Shown here: piece after piece, positions 31,372 to 40,096 of the stretch
How the letters are laid out: every line of letters begins with the position of its first letter
Position numbering within the stretch: the first letter of the stretch is position 1
Virus record (IMG/VR): IMGVR_UViG_3300008952_000003
Span: 1-64,000 of that record
Origin: a virus
DNA: 64,000 bases
Direction: 5' to 3' (one strand)
The notes under the pieces: model-generated
Database searches by the model: none
Seen by the model: only the letters and a program-made list of their open reading frames with translations
What the model was told of the DNA's origin: nothing
Program-made: the position numbers and the translations under genes

Positions 31372-32015
31372 TTTCTCATAAGTATCGATTTATGTGTCCG
31401 AGAATAGGAAAAAACGCATCCTCTACGTTGGTTGAGTATTTTAGAAAGTTTGATAATAATTTGATAGATGAGGGCCACGAATCAGTCTTAGGTCGCGGTT
31501 TTGAATCATTCGTGAACAGCCGATATATGGCGGAAAGAGATCACAATAAGTATTATAAATTTGCATTCGCAAGAAATCCCTATGATCGCCTAGTCTCAGC
31601 ATATTACGAGTTCAAAAAACCAGAACAATTTCATGACATCAAGAGTTTGGTGAAAAAAGATGAAGAAATCTCTTTGGATGATGTTTTGGAAGGTTTTTCT
31701 AGTTTTGTCGCGATGACCAAAAAATATCCACACATTCACTGGAAAAGCCAGAGAGATATGATTCATGACTCGCAGGGAAACATCCTTGTCCACTACATTG
31801 GGAAGGTTGAGAACATAAAGTTAGACCTTTTCAATATTTGTAATGTCGTGGGTATAAAAAATAAAGACTATTTCATACCAAATGCCAGGAAATCATTGGA
31901 CAAGAAGCATTATGTCGAATATTATGATGACAAGCTGCACAAAGAAGTAGAAAAGATATACAAAAATGACTTAGATTTTTTTGGATACAGGTTTAGAATT
32001 TTGGAGAAGAATTGA
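31368..32015 (+). CDS. Carbohydrate sulfotransferase (family 2)
   Basis: 215 aa overlapping the fucosyltransferase by four bases. The PAPS-binding 5'-phosphosulfate loop is PRIGKNASSTLVEYF near residue 10, and the 3'-phosphate motif is FARNPYDRLVSAYYEF near residue 66. YIGKVENIKLDLF near residue 140 is typical of the family. It would move sulfate from PAPS to a sugar hydroxyl. First of five sulfotransferases here. Confidence 0.84.
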   Translation: MISHKYRFMCPRIGKNASSTLVEYFRKFDNNLIDEGHESVLGRGFESFVNSRYMAERDHNKYYKFAFARNPYDRLVSAYYEFKKPEQFHDIKSLVKKDEEISLDDVLEGFSSFVAMTKKYPHIHWKSQRDMIHDSQGNILVHYIGKVENIKLDLFNICNVVGIKNKDYFIPNARKSLDKKHYVEYYDDKLHKEVEKIYKNDLDFFGYRFRILEKN

Positions 32016-32842
32016 AGATAAGCTTTGCATGCAATTGGGGCGAAAACTCAGCAGGGTTGCTAGAAAAATATAGAAAACAGACACCAAATGATTCGGGAGT
32101 TTGGGGTGAAATATCTGCCACTGAAAACCATTCGGAATCTGATTTTGTTGTTTTTTTAGGTAACGGCCCGCGCGGCCTTGGGCACTCCCTTGGTAAAACA
32201 ATTCACTTCCGTAGAGAGCCAGATTTTATAGAGAGGCATTTTCCTATTTCCGATGCCTACAAAGCTTTCGATTATGATAGGTGCGGCTACCATGTTTCAA
32301 CTTGGTTTATAGAGAAATCATTTGATGAACTTTCTGAGATGGAATATCCAACAAAAACAAGAAAAATAAGCGCGATATCCTCATCAAAGTGGTCTCATAG
32401 AAATCATTTTTTACACTCCACCAGCGCCTTGTTTGGTCGTGGGGAGATTGATTTCTATGGTCGAGGCCTCGCCGCTGTCGTAGGTCCAGAAAACTATAAG
32501 GGCCTGTTGAACTATAATAAAAATTGCAAGTTTAACGGGCTCGTTGATTATGAATATTCTGTAGCCATAGAGAACTCATCGCAGAGAAATTACTTTACAG
32601 AAAAAATAATCGATTGCTTCTTGTCCTGGACAATTCCGCTTTATTGGGGGTGTCCAAATATTTCAGAATACTTCCCAGAGGGGTCTTATTATCTAATAAA
32701 TGAGCCAAGGGATGTTCTGGAGGCCATTGAGAGGCCAATAGAAAAGGGAAACATTGAAGCCCTCAAAGAAGCTCGCAACTTGGTACTCAATGAATACAAT
32801 ATATGGCCAACAATTGGAAACATTTTATCAGGAGAATACTAA
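32012..32842 (+). CDS. GT10-type alpha-1,3/4-fucosyltransferase-like
   Basis: 276 aa, using TTG 32012 within a TTGA overlap. The C-terminal domain shows the GT10 signature: DYEYSVAIENSSQRNYFTEK, where AIENS and YFTEKI are diagnostic, then IPLYWGCPNISEYFP. The N-terminal half is divergent. It probably adds a second fucose from GDP-fucose. The non-ATG start and the overlap suggest low coupled translation. Confidence 0.82.
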   Translation: MKISFACNWGENSAGLLEKYRKQTPNDSGVWGEISATENHSESDFVVFLGNGPRGLGHSLGKTIHFRREPDFIERHFPISDAYKAFDYDRCGYHVSTWFIEKSFDELSEMEYPTKTRKISAISSSKWSHRNHFLHSTSALFGRGEIDFYGRGLAAVVGPENYKGLLNYNKNCKFNGLVDYEYSVAIENSSQRNYFTEKIIDCFLSWTIPLYWGCPNISEYFPEGSYYLINEPRDVLEAIERPIEKGNIEALKEARNLVLNEYNIWPTIGNILSGEY

Positions 32843-33574
32843 ATGATAGCTATTTTATCTTTTCCAAGATCTGGAAACCACTTTACGAGATACATAATTG
32901 AGTTTTTGACTGGGCGCCCAACTATTGGTTGCATGAAAAGTATGTCAACCGATCCAGCAAAAGATTCTCCCATATGTTGCAGAATCGGTCCAAAATTACT
33001 AAAACATGTCAAGTTGAATGACCCGATCGCTAGCAAATATCATTTTGTTTCCGGCTCACCCATTCCTGATTCTTTTGTGCCCATTGAAAGCACAGAAAAG
33101 CTTATTTTAATTTTGCGTCATCCGATAGAGACATGGTTATCACACAGATACGATAAATCTGGAGAAATATTTTCACCATCTACATTTTCAGAGGGTATGG
33201 AAGAGATAGCCACAAAAGACAGTGATAGGTTTTTAGATAATTTAAAGTTTTATGACAAATATGAAAAGCAGAAAATTTGCATTTTTTACGAGGATCTAAT
33301 ATCTTCAAGTCCGCAAGGAACTATTAAGAAAATAGCTGAATTTTTAGATATAGAGGGAGACATTGTTGAACATTTTATAAATAATATTGAAAAATTTAGA
33401 TTCGATAGCCTCAAATCAACCCACAGAAAACCAATATCAGCATTTTCAAATAACTCATCCAATTTCTACTCAGACAGACTTATGCAAGTCGACGAAGGGA
33501 AATATAGAGGCCTAAAGAGGATTTTCGAAAAAACTTTAGAACACCACTTGATCGAGGACAGATATGGACAATAG
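32843..33574 (+). CDS. Sulfotransferase (family 1-like)
   Basis: 243 aa starting immediately after the GT10 stop. The PAPS loop SFPRSGNHFTRYII sits at residues 5-18 and the 3'-phosphate motif LILRHPIETWLSHRY near residue 90, followed by IFYEDLISSSP and IAEFLDIEGD, a typical sulfotransferase C-half. It differs from the four family-2 enzymes, so it probably acts on a different position or acceptor. Confidence 0.82.
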   Translation: MIAILSFPRSGNHFTRYIIEFLTGRPTIGCMKSMSTDPAKDSPICCRIGPKLLKHVKLNDPIASKYHFVSGSPIPDSFVPIESTEKLILILRHPIETWLSHRYDKSGEIFSPSTFSEGMEEIATKDSDRFLDNLKFYDKYEKQKICIFYEDLISSSPQGTIKKIAEFLDIEGDIVEHFINNIEKFRFDSLKSTHRKPISAFSNNSSNFYSDRLMQVDEGKYRGLKRIFEKTLEHHLIEDRYGQ

Positions 33575-34178
33575 GGAAAATCTTATAAATATCCCCCCCA
33601 GTTGGCATTATTATAGATGTATTTTCGTTCCGATACCAAAAACAGGAACCACAAGCATAAGTCGGTTCATCGCAAAGCCCCACAACCATCCACATCCGGA
33701 TATTTTAGAAATAAAAGAAAATATGATACCAGAAAGATTTGAATCATATTTTAAATTTTCATTTGTGAGAAATCCATGGTCTCGCGCTGTTTCTATTTTT
33801 AAATCTAGGCCATATACGGAGAGGGCATGGTGGGGGCATAAAAGTGGGAATTTTGAAGAATTTGTGGACTCATATGATATGGCTTCTAAATATTGCAGAT
33901 TTCCTTCTGAAAAAAAGAATCAATTAGATTGGCTGTGTGACGAGAATGGTGACTTGCTGGTTGACTATGTGGGTAGGTTCGAGGACTTTGAAAGTGACGC
34001 CCTTGCGATATTCAAAAAGCTTGGGTTCACAAAGGAAAACCTCATAGTTCCACACGAAAACAAGCTGCACGGAAACAAAGATCACTATACATCCCTGTAC
34101 ACCGAGAAGACTATAGAGAAAATATATGAAAATTTTAAAAAAGACATTGAGTATTTTGGATACAAATTTGGAGATTAG
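33564..34178 (+). CDS. Carbohydrate sulfotransferase (family 2)
   Basis: 204 aa overlapping upstream by 11 bases. PAPS loop FVPIPKTGTTSISRFI, 3'-phosphate motif FSFVRNPWSRAVSIFKS and YVGRFEDFESD. The layout matches the first sulfotransferase closely but with low visible identity, suggesting an old duplication or separate capture. Sulfate acceptor not known. Confidence 0.84.
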   Translation: MDNRENLINIPPSWHYYRCIFVPIPKTGTTSISRFIAKPHNHPHPDILEIKENMIPERFESYFKFSFVRNPWSRAVSIFKSRPYTERAWWGHKSGNFEEFVDSYDMASKYCRFPSEKKNQLDWLCDENGDLLVDYVGRFEDFESDALAIFKKLGFTKENLIVPHENKLHGNKDHYTSLYTEKTIEKIYENFKKDIEYFGYKFGD

Positions 34179-34183
34179 GGCGC

Positions 34184-34807
34184 ATGATAATATCACACAA
34201 GCATAAATATATCTTTTGGAAGCCTGGCAAGGTTGGGGGATCGAGTGTATTACAGATGTTGGGGGAATTTTGTGGCCCACAAGATGTCGTCGGCCAACCC
34301 GGAGACCTTGAGGGCCATCAGGCCCGTGGAAAGAATCGCATAGGTGGAAATCACGTACTCCCAGGCCTCATCCGAAGAAACGTAACCAAAAAGCAGTGGG
34401 ACTCTTATTATAAATTTACAATTGTTCGGAATCCGTGGGATGAGATAGTTTCTAGATTCTGGCATGATATACAGAAAGGTAGAATAGAAAATATCGATCT
34501 AAATAGGTTTAGTGAGGTACGGGAGCGTTTTGAGGGTTTTTTACCAAATCAATATAATATAAATTTACAATATTATATTAGTGAATCTAAGCTCCTGGCG
34601 GATCATTATATGAGATTTGAAAATTTATCCGAAGAATATAGATTGATTTGTGATAAAATAAATATACCATACAAAACAATGATAAGAATGAAGTCTCACT
34701 ACAGAAAAGACAAAAGGCCATATCCTGAATATTATTCAGAATCAGGAAAGGAGATGGTCTATGACAGATTTAGGGAGACGATTGACATATTTGGATACGA
34801 ATTCTAG
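34184..34807 (+). CDS. Carbohydrate sulfotransferase (family 2)
   Basis: 207 aa. PAPS loop FWKPGKVGGSSVLQML, then a longer Gly/Pro-rich insert, the 3'-phosphate motif FTIVRNPWDEIVSRFWHD and YMRFENLSEEY. The C-terminus DRFRETIDIFGYEF resembles those of the neighbours (EYFGYKF, DFFGYRF). Third family-2 enzyme in the run. Confidence 0.82.
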   Translation: MIISHKHKYIFWKPGKVGGSSVLQMLGEFCGPQDVVGQPGDLEGHQARGKNRIGGNHVLPGLIRRNVTKKQWDSYYKFTIVRNPWDEIVSRFWHDIQKGRIENIDLNRFSEVRERFEGFLPNQYNINLQYYISESKLLADHYMRFENLSEEYRLICDKINIPYKTMIRMKSHYRKDKRPYPEYYSESGKEMVYDRFRETIDIFGYEF

Positions 34808-34819
34808 GGAAAAAAGCAG

Positions 34820-35173
34820 ATGAAATTACATATTGGGTGCGGAAGTCGATACATACCAGGATGGACAAATTTAGATATAAATCAAAATGTAAAGGTTGAT
34901 ATATCTGACGATGCTCGTATTTTAAATAAGGTACCAAATTTGTCCTGCGATGTAAATGGCGCAGAAAGAGAATTCATATCTGGGGCGATTGAGGCTCTCA
35001 AAAAAACAAAATATCTTTATATTGAGTTTTGCAAGACGGATAATGGTGAGTTGTTTGAAGGTGCAGTATCTAGAGAGGAAATTTTAGAATTATTGCCATT
35101 TTTTGAAGAAATGTCGGTATATTCATTTTTGGGAAATTATGGAAACACTTTACTTAGGAATAGGACATTATGA
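34820..35173 (+). CDS. Chimeric methyltransferase fragment (internal deletion)
   Basis: 117 aa. Residues 1-20 (KLHIGCGSRYIPGWTNLDI) are the start of a SAM-dependent methyltransferase of glycan clusters. From about residue 44 the sequence switches to the C-terminal part of an FkbM-type methyltransferase (DVNGAEREFISGAIEALKK, YLYIEFCKTDNGELFEGA, FLGNYGNTLL). The core between is missing, so the product probably lacks activity. It looks like the join of two former genes after a deletion, though the frame stays open. Confidence 0.6.
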   Translation: MKLHIGCGSRYIPGWTNLDINQNVKVDISDDARILNKVPNLSCDVNGAEREFISGAIEALKKTKYLYIEFCKTDNGELFEGAVSREEILELLPFFEEMSVYSFLGNYGNTLLRNRTL

Positions 35174-35877
35174 TTGATTTGAGAGAGTATGCAGAAAAAA
35201 TTTGGAGCCAAAAAGGAGAAGATGGCATTATAAATAAGATATTTGAAGTCCTCAAGATAGAGCACGGACATGCTGTAGAACTGGGCGCGTGGGATGGCAT
35301 AAAATATAGCAATGTCTATAATTTAATTCGACAAGGCTGGTCGGCAACCTTGATTGAGGGTGATCCAGAGAAATATAAGATTCTTTGTGAAAATATGAAA
35401 CAATATTTGTCCGTAACTCCTGTTTTGAGGATGGTCAATCTAAAGCAGGAGAGTAATCTGGGCAATATATTGAACTCCTTTGGTGTCCCGGATGATTTCG
35501 GCATCCTGTCTCTAGATCTCGATGGTTGTGATTACTGGATATGGAGAGATTTGCAACTCAATCCGAAACTAGTAGTTGTTGAATACAACTCCAATTGGGA
35601 AGAGAGCGTTACTGTACCATATAGAGATGAGCATATTTGGGATGGTACGCAATATTACGGCGCGAGCGCCACTGCATTTTTTGAGTTGGCTAAGTCCAGG
35701 GGCTATGATTTGGTTGGCCACACTCCATACGCTAATCTGTTCTTTCTGAAGAGTGACTTAAATAACGAAAGGTTCAAGACGTTAGATTTAGAAACTGGAT
35801 TTCATATATCCAAAAATCATCACAATCCGATGAGTAGAGAACAGATTGATAGCTTGATATATAATCCGCCAATTTAG
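35170..35877 (+). CDS. SAM-dependent methyltransferase-like protein (FkbM-related)
   Basis: 235 aa, overlapping upstream by four bases. KIWSQKGEDGIINKIFEVL, HAVELGAWDGIKYSN (SAM loop), TLIEGDPEKYKILCENM and FGILSLDLDGCDYWIW are the motifs of the FkbM-like O-methyltransferases often found in surface-glycan gene clusters. It may cap or methylate a sugar. Complete length, unlike the gene before it. Confidence 0.7.
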   Translation: MIDLREYAEKIWSQKGEDGIINKIFEVLKIEHGHAVELGAWDGIKYSNVYNLIRQGWSATLIEGDPEKYKILCENMKQYLSVTPVLRMVNLKQESNLGNILNSFGVPDDFGILSLDLDGCDYWIWRDLQLNPKLVVVEYNSNWEESVTVPYRDEHIWDGTQYYGASATAFFELAKSRGYDLVGHTPYANLFFLKSDLNNERFKTLDLETGFHISKNHHNPMSREQIDSLIYNPPI

Positions 35878-35892
35878 AACAAGAGGTGAAGA

Positions 35893-36822
35893 GTGAAAAT
35901 TCTAATAACTGGGGGCTCCGGAATGGTTGGCTCTGCATTTAAAGATCTCCAAACAAGGCACGATCTAATTTTAGTTGGATCGAGAGAATATGATCTAACT
36001 TCATGGAAAGATTCTTTCTACATGGTGGAGAAAAATAAACCAGATGCTATAATACATCTCGCAGCTAAAGTTGGCGGCATAAAAGCAAATATGGAAAATC
36101 AGGGAGATTTTTATACAATTAACTCTCTGATTAATACAAATGTTTTAAAAGCCGCAAAAGATTTGGGAGTAGAAAAAGTAGTATCTCTTTTGAGCACCTG
36201 CATTTATCCAGACAAAGTAGAGTACCCCCTGACGGAAGACCAGATTCATAATGGGCCCCCCCATTCATCAAACTACGCATATGCTCATGCCAAAAGAATG
36301 TTGGATATTCAATCGAGAGCATACAGGGATCAATATGGGTGCAATTTCATAACCGCAGTTCCAAATAATCTTTTTGGAGAAAATGATAATTTTGATCTAG
36401 AAAATTCCCATGTAATACCAGCAATAATAAGAAAAATACATGAAGCTAATTTGAGGAAAGAAGACATTGTATTATGGGGAGATGGAACTCCACTTCGTGA
36501 GTTTACATATTCTAGGGACTTAGCAGAAATTTTGTTATTTTTAACTGAACATTACAATCACCCTTCTCCGATTAATGTTGGGAACACTCACGAAATATCA
36601 ATAAAAGAAGTTGCTGAAACAATCTGTGAAATTTTAAATTTTAGTGGCCGAATCGTTTGGGACCCTACGAAGCCAAAAGGACAGCTCAGAAAGCCCTCGG
36701 ACAACTCAAGGCTTATTAAACTCGGTTGGCGCCAGGAAAATTATACAGATTTTAAAAAAGCCTTGACAGAAACTTGTAAATGGGTTATAATGAATTATCC
36801 GAATATAAGAGGAGTAACATGA
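35893..36822 (+). CDS. fcl: GDP-L-fucose synthase
   Basis: 309 aa from GTG 35893 with AAGAGG upstream. It is a short-chain dehydrogenase with the NADP loop TGGSGMVGSAF, HLAAKVGGIKANM, STCIYPD (catalytic Ser and Cys region), Y-x3-K in YAYAHAKRM, and NLFGENDNF. It matches the GDP-4-keto-6-deoxymannose 3,5-epimerase/4-reductase, the last step of GDP-fucose synthesis, and full family length. Works with the dehydratase at 37481. A consensus promoter lies in its last codons. Confidence 0.92.
   Translation: MKILITGGSGMVGSAFKDLQTRHDLILVGSREYDLTSWKDSFYMVEKNKPDAIIHLAAKVGGIKANMENQGDFYTINSLINTNVLKAAKDLGVEKVVSLLSTCIYPDKVEYPLTEDQIHNGPPHSSNYAYAHAKRMLDIQSRAYRDQYGCNFITAVPNNLFGENDNFDLENSHVIPAIIRKIHEANLRKEDIVLWGDGTPLREFTYSRDLAEILLFLTEHYNHPSPINVGNTHEISIKEVAETICEILNFSGRIVWDPTKPKGQLRKPSDNSRLIKLGWRQENYTDFKKALTETCKWVIMNYPNIRGVT
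36763..36791 (+). promoter_or_regulatory. Internal perfect-consensus sigma70 promoter
   Basis: TTGACA at 36763-36768, 17-bp spacer and TATAAT at 36786-36791, both exact, inside the end of fcl. It lies 27 bases before the sulfotransferase start at 36819 and would boost that gene, gmd and the epimerase. Confidence 0.75.
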
Positions 36823-37484
36823 ATAGTCGATATGAAGAGCAGCACCACATAAATCACCCAATATCGTCAGCAACAAAGTGTTTTGTCAACCACAGTGAAA
36901 AATATCTCTACATAAATGTTCCAAAAAATGCTTCCACTTCTTTGCGTTCTACTATTTTATTTGAAGAATTTGCGCCATATAAATCATTTGAGGCTAGTGA
37001 ATATATAAAATTTATCGTATTTCGGAATCCTTTTGATAGGGTGGTATCCTCTTTCATGGAGTTAAAAAAACTCCGTCCAGATGGCCCCCGCAATATCACC
37101 CTAAACTCTGAATGGTATTTAGAAAAAAATTTACAGAAAAGTTTTGAGAAGTTTTTATATTTTATAGAGGATAATTTTTATGATGGTCATGTATTTCCAC
37201 AAGTCACTTTTTTGGATCATAAGGGCATTTCATTGAGTGATGTTGATGAGATACTGTTATTTGATACTCTTGAGGCCGATTGTGAGAATCTGATCAAAAA
37301 ATATTCACAAATAGTAAGCAAGTCAAAAAAATTGCAGCATCGAAGAAAATCTAGCCCCGCTCAGGTTGCGATATTGAGAAAGATGATCAATTCAAATACC
37401 GACATACACGAACACATTAAGCGTATTTATATAAAAGATTGTGAAATTTATGACAAATTAAATAAAACGAGGATCACCACATGA
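36819..37484 (+). CDS. Carbohydrate sulfotransferase (family 2)
   Basis: 221 aa from ATG 36819 (ATGA overlap, AAGAGGAG upstream). PAPS loop [16 protein letters not shown], 3'-phosphate motif [18 protein letters not shown]. The rest is helical with basic residues near the C-terminus. It lies between the two GDP-fucose genes, which argues that sulfation is part of the same pathway. Fifth sulfotransferase of the cluster. Confidence 0.84.
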   Translation: MNSRYEEQHHINHPISSATKCFVNHSEKYLYINVPKNASTSLRSTILFEEFAPYKSFEASEYIKFIVFRNPFDRVVSSFMELKKLRPDGPRNITLNSEWYLEKNLQKSFEKFLYFIEDNFYDGHVFPQVTFLDHKGISLSDVDEILLFDTLEADCENLIKKYSQIVSKSKKLQHRRKSSPAQVAILRKMINSNTDIHEHIKRIYIKDCEIYDKLNKTRITT

Positions 37485-38452
37485 AGACAGCATTGATAAC
37501 CGGAGTAACTGGCCAAGATGGATCATATCTGGCAGAATTATTATTGAAAAAGGGATATAAAGTAATTGGCGTAAAAAGAAGAACATCACTTATTACAACA
37601 GATAGGGTGGATCATCTTTTTGATCACGAGAACTTCGAGTTGGTTTATGGAAACCTTATAGATGGTGGAAATATCCATAGACTACTGTTGGAGTATAAGC
37701 CGGCTGAAATCTATAATTTGGGCGCACAATCTCACGTCCGAGTCTCCTTCGAAACACCAGAAGAAACATCAGAAATTGTTGCCATGGGGACATTGAGATT
37801 GTTGGAAGCCATTAGAAATGTCTGCCCAGAAGCTAAATTTTATCAGGCGTCTTCATCTGAAATGTTTGGAGATAATCCCCAAAATCCACAAAGTGAAAAA
37901 ACGAGATTAATGCCCGCATCACCTTATGCATGCGCGAAAGTTTTTGCACACAATATAGTTAGAAATTACCGAGAAAGCTATGGGCTCCATGCTTCATCTG
38001 GGATCTTGTTTAATCACGAATCTCCTCGTCGTGGAGAAACTTTTGTAACAAGGAAAATAACATTGGCCGCAGCAAGAATCAAGCTCGGATTGCAGGACAA
38101 GTTATATCTTGGTAATCTAGATGCAAAAAGAGACTGGGGATATGCAGGAGACTATGTGGAAGCGATGTGGCTAATGCTTCAGCAGGAAGATCCTGATGAT
38201 TATGTCATAGCCACTGGAAAAAGTTATAGTGTTAAGCAGTTTTTAGAAACGGTATTTAAATATGCTGGTTTGGATGTCGAGAAGTATGTTAAAATAGATG
38301 AAAGATTGTTTAGGCCGCATGAAGTCCCACTATTGCTTGGCGATGCCTCGAAGGCAGAAAAGTTGCTTGGGTGGAAAAATAAAACTAGCATGCGTGACTT
38401 AGCTATAATGATGTATGAGTCTGATTTGGAAAGTCTAAGAAACAATGAGTAA
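37481..38452 (+). CDS. gmd: GDP-mannose 4,6-dehydratase
   Basis: 323 aa overlapping upstream by four bases. NADP loop [50 protein letters not shown], the SSSEMFG and YACAK (Y-x3-K) catalytic motifs, [16 protein letters not shown] and [16 protein letters not shown] are all diagnostic. It converts GDP-mannose to GDP-4-keto-6-deoxymannose, feeding the GDP-fucose synthase. A host source of GDP-mannose is assumed. Confidence 0.95.
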   Translation: MKTALITGVTGQDGSYLAELLLKKGYKVIGVKRRTSLITTDRVDHLFDHENFELVYGNLIDGGNIHRLLLEYKPAEIYNLGAQSHVRVSFETPEETSEIVAMGTLRLLEAIRNVCPEAKFYQASSSEMFGDNPQNPQSEKTRLMPASPYACAKVFAHNIVRNYRESYGLHASSGILFNHESPRRGETFVTRKITLAAARIKLGLQDKLYLGNLDAKRDWGYAGDYVEAMWLMLQQEDPDDYVIATGKSYSVKQFLETVFKYAGLDVEKYVKIDERLFRPHEVPLLLGDASKAEKLLGWKNKTSMRDLAIMMYESDLESLRNNE

Positions 38453-39272
38453 GATTTTAGTTACGGGACATCGAGGATATATTGGCTCTCACGTCTATGC
38501 AGAATTGTCGGATATGGGACACGATGTTTCTGGAATCGATTTGAAAGAGGGAGACGATATAATACACCGCCTTCCAGATGGGGAATTTGATTATGTTTTT
38601 CATCTCGCTGCTCTCCCAAGAGTCGAATATTCAGTTGAGAATCCATACTACACTGCAAAACAAAACGTTTTGGTTACCTCGAAGATATTAGAATGGTCCA
38701 AAAATCATGGCGTGAAAGCAGTTATTTTTTCATCATCATCAGCAGTCTATGGAGAGGGCCTCGGCCCAAAATCTCCGTATGGATTGCACAAATTAATGTC
38801 AGAAATGGAGTGTGATCTATATTCTGAACTATATGGGCTGAAGTGTGTGTGTCTTCGATATTTCAATGCTTATTCGGAAGATCAGGAATATGGAGGATCT
38901 TACTCTACTGTGGTCGCTGCTTGGATGCAAATGATAAGGGATGGAAAATCGCTTAGGATTGACGGCGATGGAGAGCAAAGTCGCGACTTCATTCATGTAT
39001 CAGACATAGTTAGTGCTAATATATGGTGTATGGAAAACATAGAAAAAATAGATAAACTGTGGTACGACGTCGGATACGGCGAGACGTGCAGCCTAAACGA
39101 TATAAAAGAGATAGTAGATAGGTTCAACGACGTAGTGTGGACAAAGGCACCAGAAAGAAGTGGAGACGTGAGGCACACAAAGATCGGCAATCAAAGGCTT
39201 CAGACGACTGGTTGGTCTCCCAAAATCTCAATCGATGAAGGGTTGAGTAGATGTTTTAAAAATTTAAAATAA
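38445..39272 (+). CDS. NAD-dependent sugar epimerase/dehydratase
   Basis: 275 aa overlapping gmd by eight bases. [14 protein letters not shown] is the NAD-binding loop, [15 protein letters not shown] and [11 protein letters not shown] carry the Ser motif, YGLHK the Y-x3-K pair, and [12 protein letters not shown] and [10 protein letters not shown] follow as in GalE-like enzymes. It is a little shorter than GalE (about 330 aa). It may epimerise UDP-sugars for another residue in the glycan; the exact substrate is unknown. Confidence 0.82.
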   Translation: MSKILVTGHRGYIGSHVYAELSDMGHDVSGIDLKEGDDIIHRLPDGEFDYVFHLAALPRVEYSVENPYYTAKQNVLVTSKILEWSKNHGVKAVIFSSSSAVYGEGLGPKSPYGLHKLMSEMECDLYSELYGLKCVCLRYFNAYSEDQEYGGSYSTVVAAWMQMIRDGKSLRIDGDGEQSRDFIHVSDIVSANIWCMENIEKIDKLWYDVGYGETCSLNDIKEIVDRFNDVVWTKAPERSGDVRHTKIGNQRLQTTGWSPKISIDEGLSRCFKNLK

Positions 39273-39285
39273 TTTACTTTTTTCC

Positions 39286-39314
39286 TTGACAATCGACAAA
39301 ATGGGTGTTATAAT
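39286..39314 (+). promoter_or_regulatory. Perfect-consensus sigma70 promoter
   Basis: TTGACA at 39286-39291, 17-bp spacer and TATAAT at 39309-39314, with TG (GGTGT) before the -10. It lies in the gap between the glycan cluster and the genes leading to the late sigma factor, which are therefore likely transcribed before late genes. Confidence 0.88.
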
Positions 39315-39344
39315 ATACATAACATTTATAGGAGGAGTGTGATT

Positions 39345-39530
39345 ATGAAATTGTCCAATCAAGCGCTAGGCGCAATTATGATGGCTTTGCAAAAGTCCCT
39401 AATGGAGCAGTCGGATATTGTCCCGGTACTTCAAGGTTTTGTTCTCAATGAGGCTGAAGATGGCCTCGTAGTTGAGAACCCGCCAATCTTGGAATTTGAA
39501 AATCAAGAAGAAACAGATGCCGAGGTATGA
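39345..39530 (+). CDS. Small conserved-looking phage protein
   Basis: 61 aa from ATG 39345 with GGAGG nine bases upstream; an in-frame GTG at 39339 is rejected because the ribosome site would be too close. Helical start KLSNQALGAIMMALQKSLMEQ, then an acidic beta-like GFVLNEAEDGLVVENPPILE. The pattern seems familiar from marine T4-like phages, without a known role. Confidence 0.55.
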   Translation: MKLSNQALGAIMMALQKSLMEQSDIVPVLQGFVLNEAEDGLVVENPPILEFENQEETDAEV

Positions 39531-39783
39531 TTATTATTGCGAGGAGTGTGATGAATATTTTGAAATCATCCATTCAATGACTGAGAGCCTGGAGAATTGC
39601 GAGGAGTGTGATTCACAGGCTTTTAGCCGTGTTCCATCAGCACCCACTTACATTCAAAAGAAAAAAAAATCAAAAATTGAAAAAAAAGCTGGGTCATTAG
39701 TGGAAGAATATATAAGAAAGAACAAAGAGTCGATCAATGAAGAGAAGAGTCGATTGAAAAGTCAGGAATATAAAGATGAGTAG
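39517..39783 (+). CDS. FmdB-type zinc-ribbon protein
   Basis: 88 aa from ATG 39517, overlapping the previous gene by 14 bases. YDYYCEECDEYFEI and ENCEECDSQAFSRV supply the two C-x2-C pairs of an FmdB-like zinc ribbon at residues 7-35. The C-terminal half is Lys/Glu-rich and helical (KKKSKIEKKAGSLVEEYI). Such small ribbons often bind DNA or RNA polymerase; position just before the late sigma factor makes a co-activator role possible. Confidence 0.7.
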   Translation: MPRYDYYCEECDEYFEIIHSMTESLENCEECDSQAFSRVPSAPTYIQKKKKSKIEKKAGSLVEEYIRKNKESINEEKSRLKSQEYKDE

Positions 39784-40096
39784 TGTCGTAATCGCATTAT
39801 CTTTGGTTATTTGTTTATCTGTTTCTATACTGATGAATGTATTTCTAATATGGTATATGTGGCGCGCCTTGCAGCAAATAAATTATTATGACTTAGAGTT
39901 GAGAGAGATTGTTGGTGTCATACAGAATTTCACAAACCATTTGGAAGTGGTATATGAGATGGAAATGTTTTATGGCGACGAGACCTTGAGACATCTGCTA
40001 CAGCACGCCAGAGATCTGACCGAAGCGTTTAGTCAATATGACTCGCACCCACAGGAAGAACCAGAAGAGGAATTTTATGACGACAAAGCAGAATAA
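39776..40096 (+). CDS. Single-span membrane protein
   Basis: 106 aa, overlapping both neighbours. The first 30 residues are a clear membrane helix (VIALSLVICLSVSILMNVF, then LIWYMW); the rest is helical and acidic (IVGVIQNFTNHLEVVYEMEM). Overlap with the sigma factor start by 20 bases suggests coupled expression. No family recognised. Confidence 0.55.
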   Translation: MSSVVIALSLVICLSVSILMNVFLIWYMWRALQQINYYDLELREIVGVIQNFTNHLEVVYEMEMFYGDETLRHLLQHARDLTEAFSQYDSHPQEEPEEEFYDDKAE

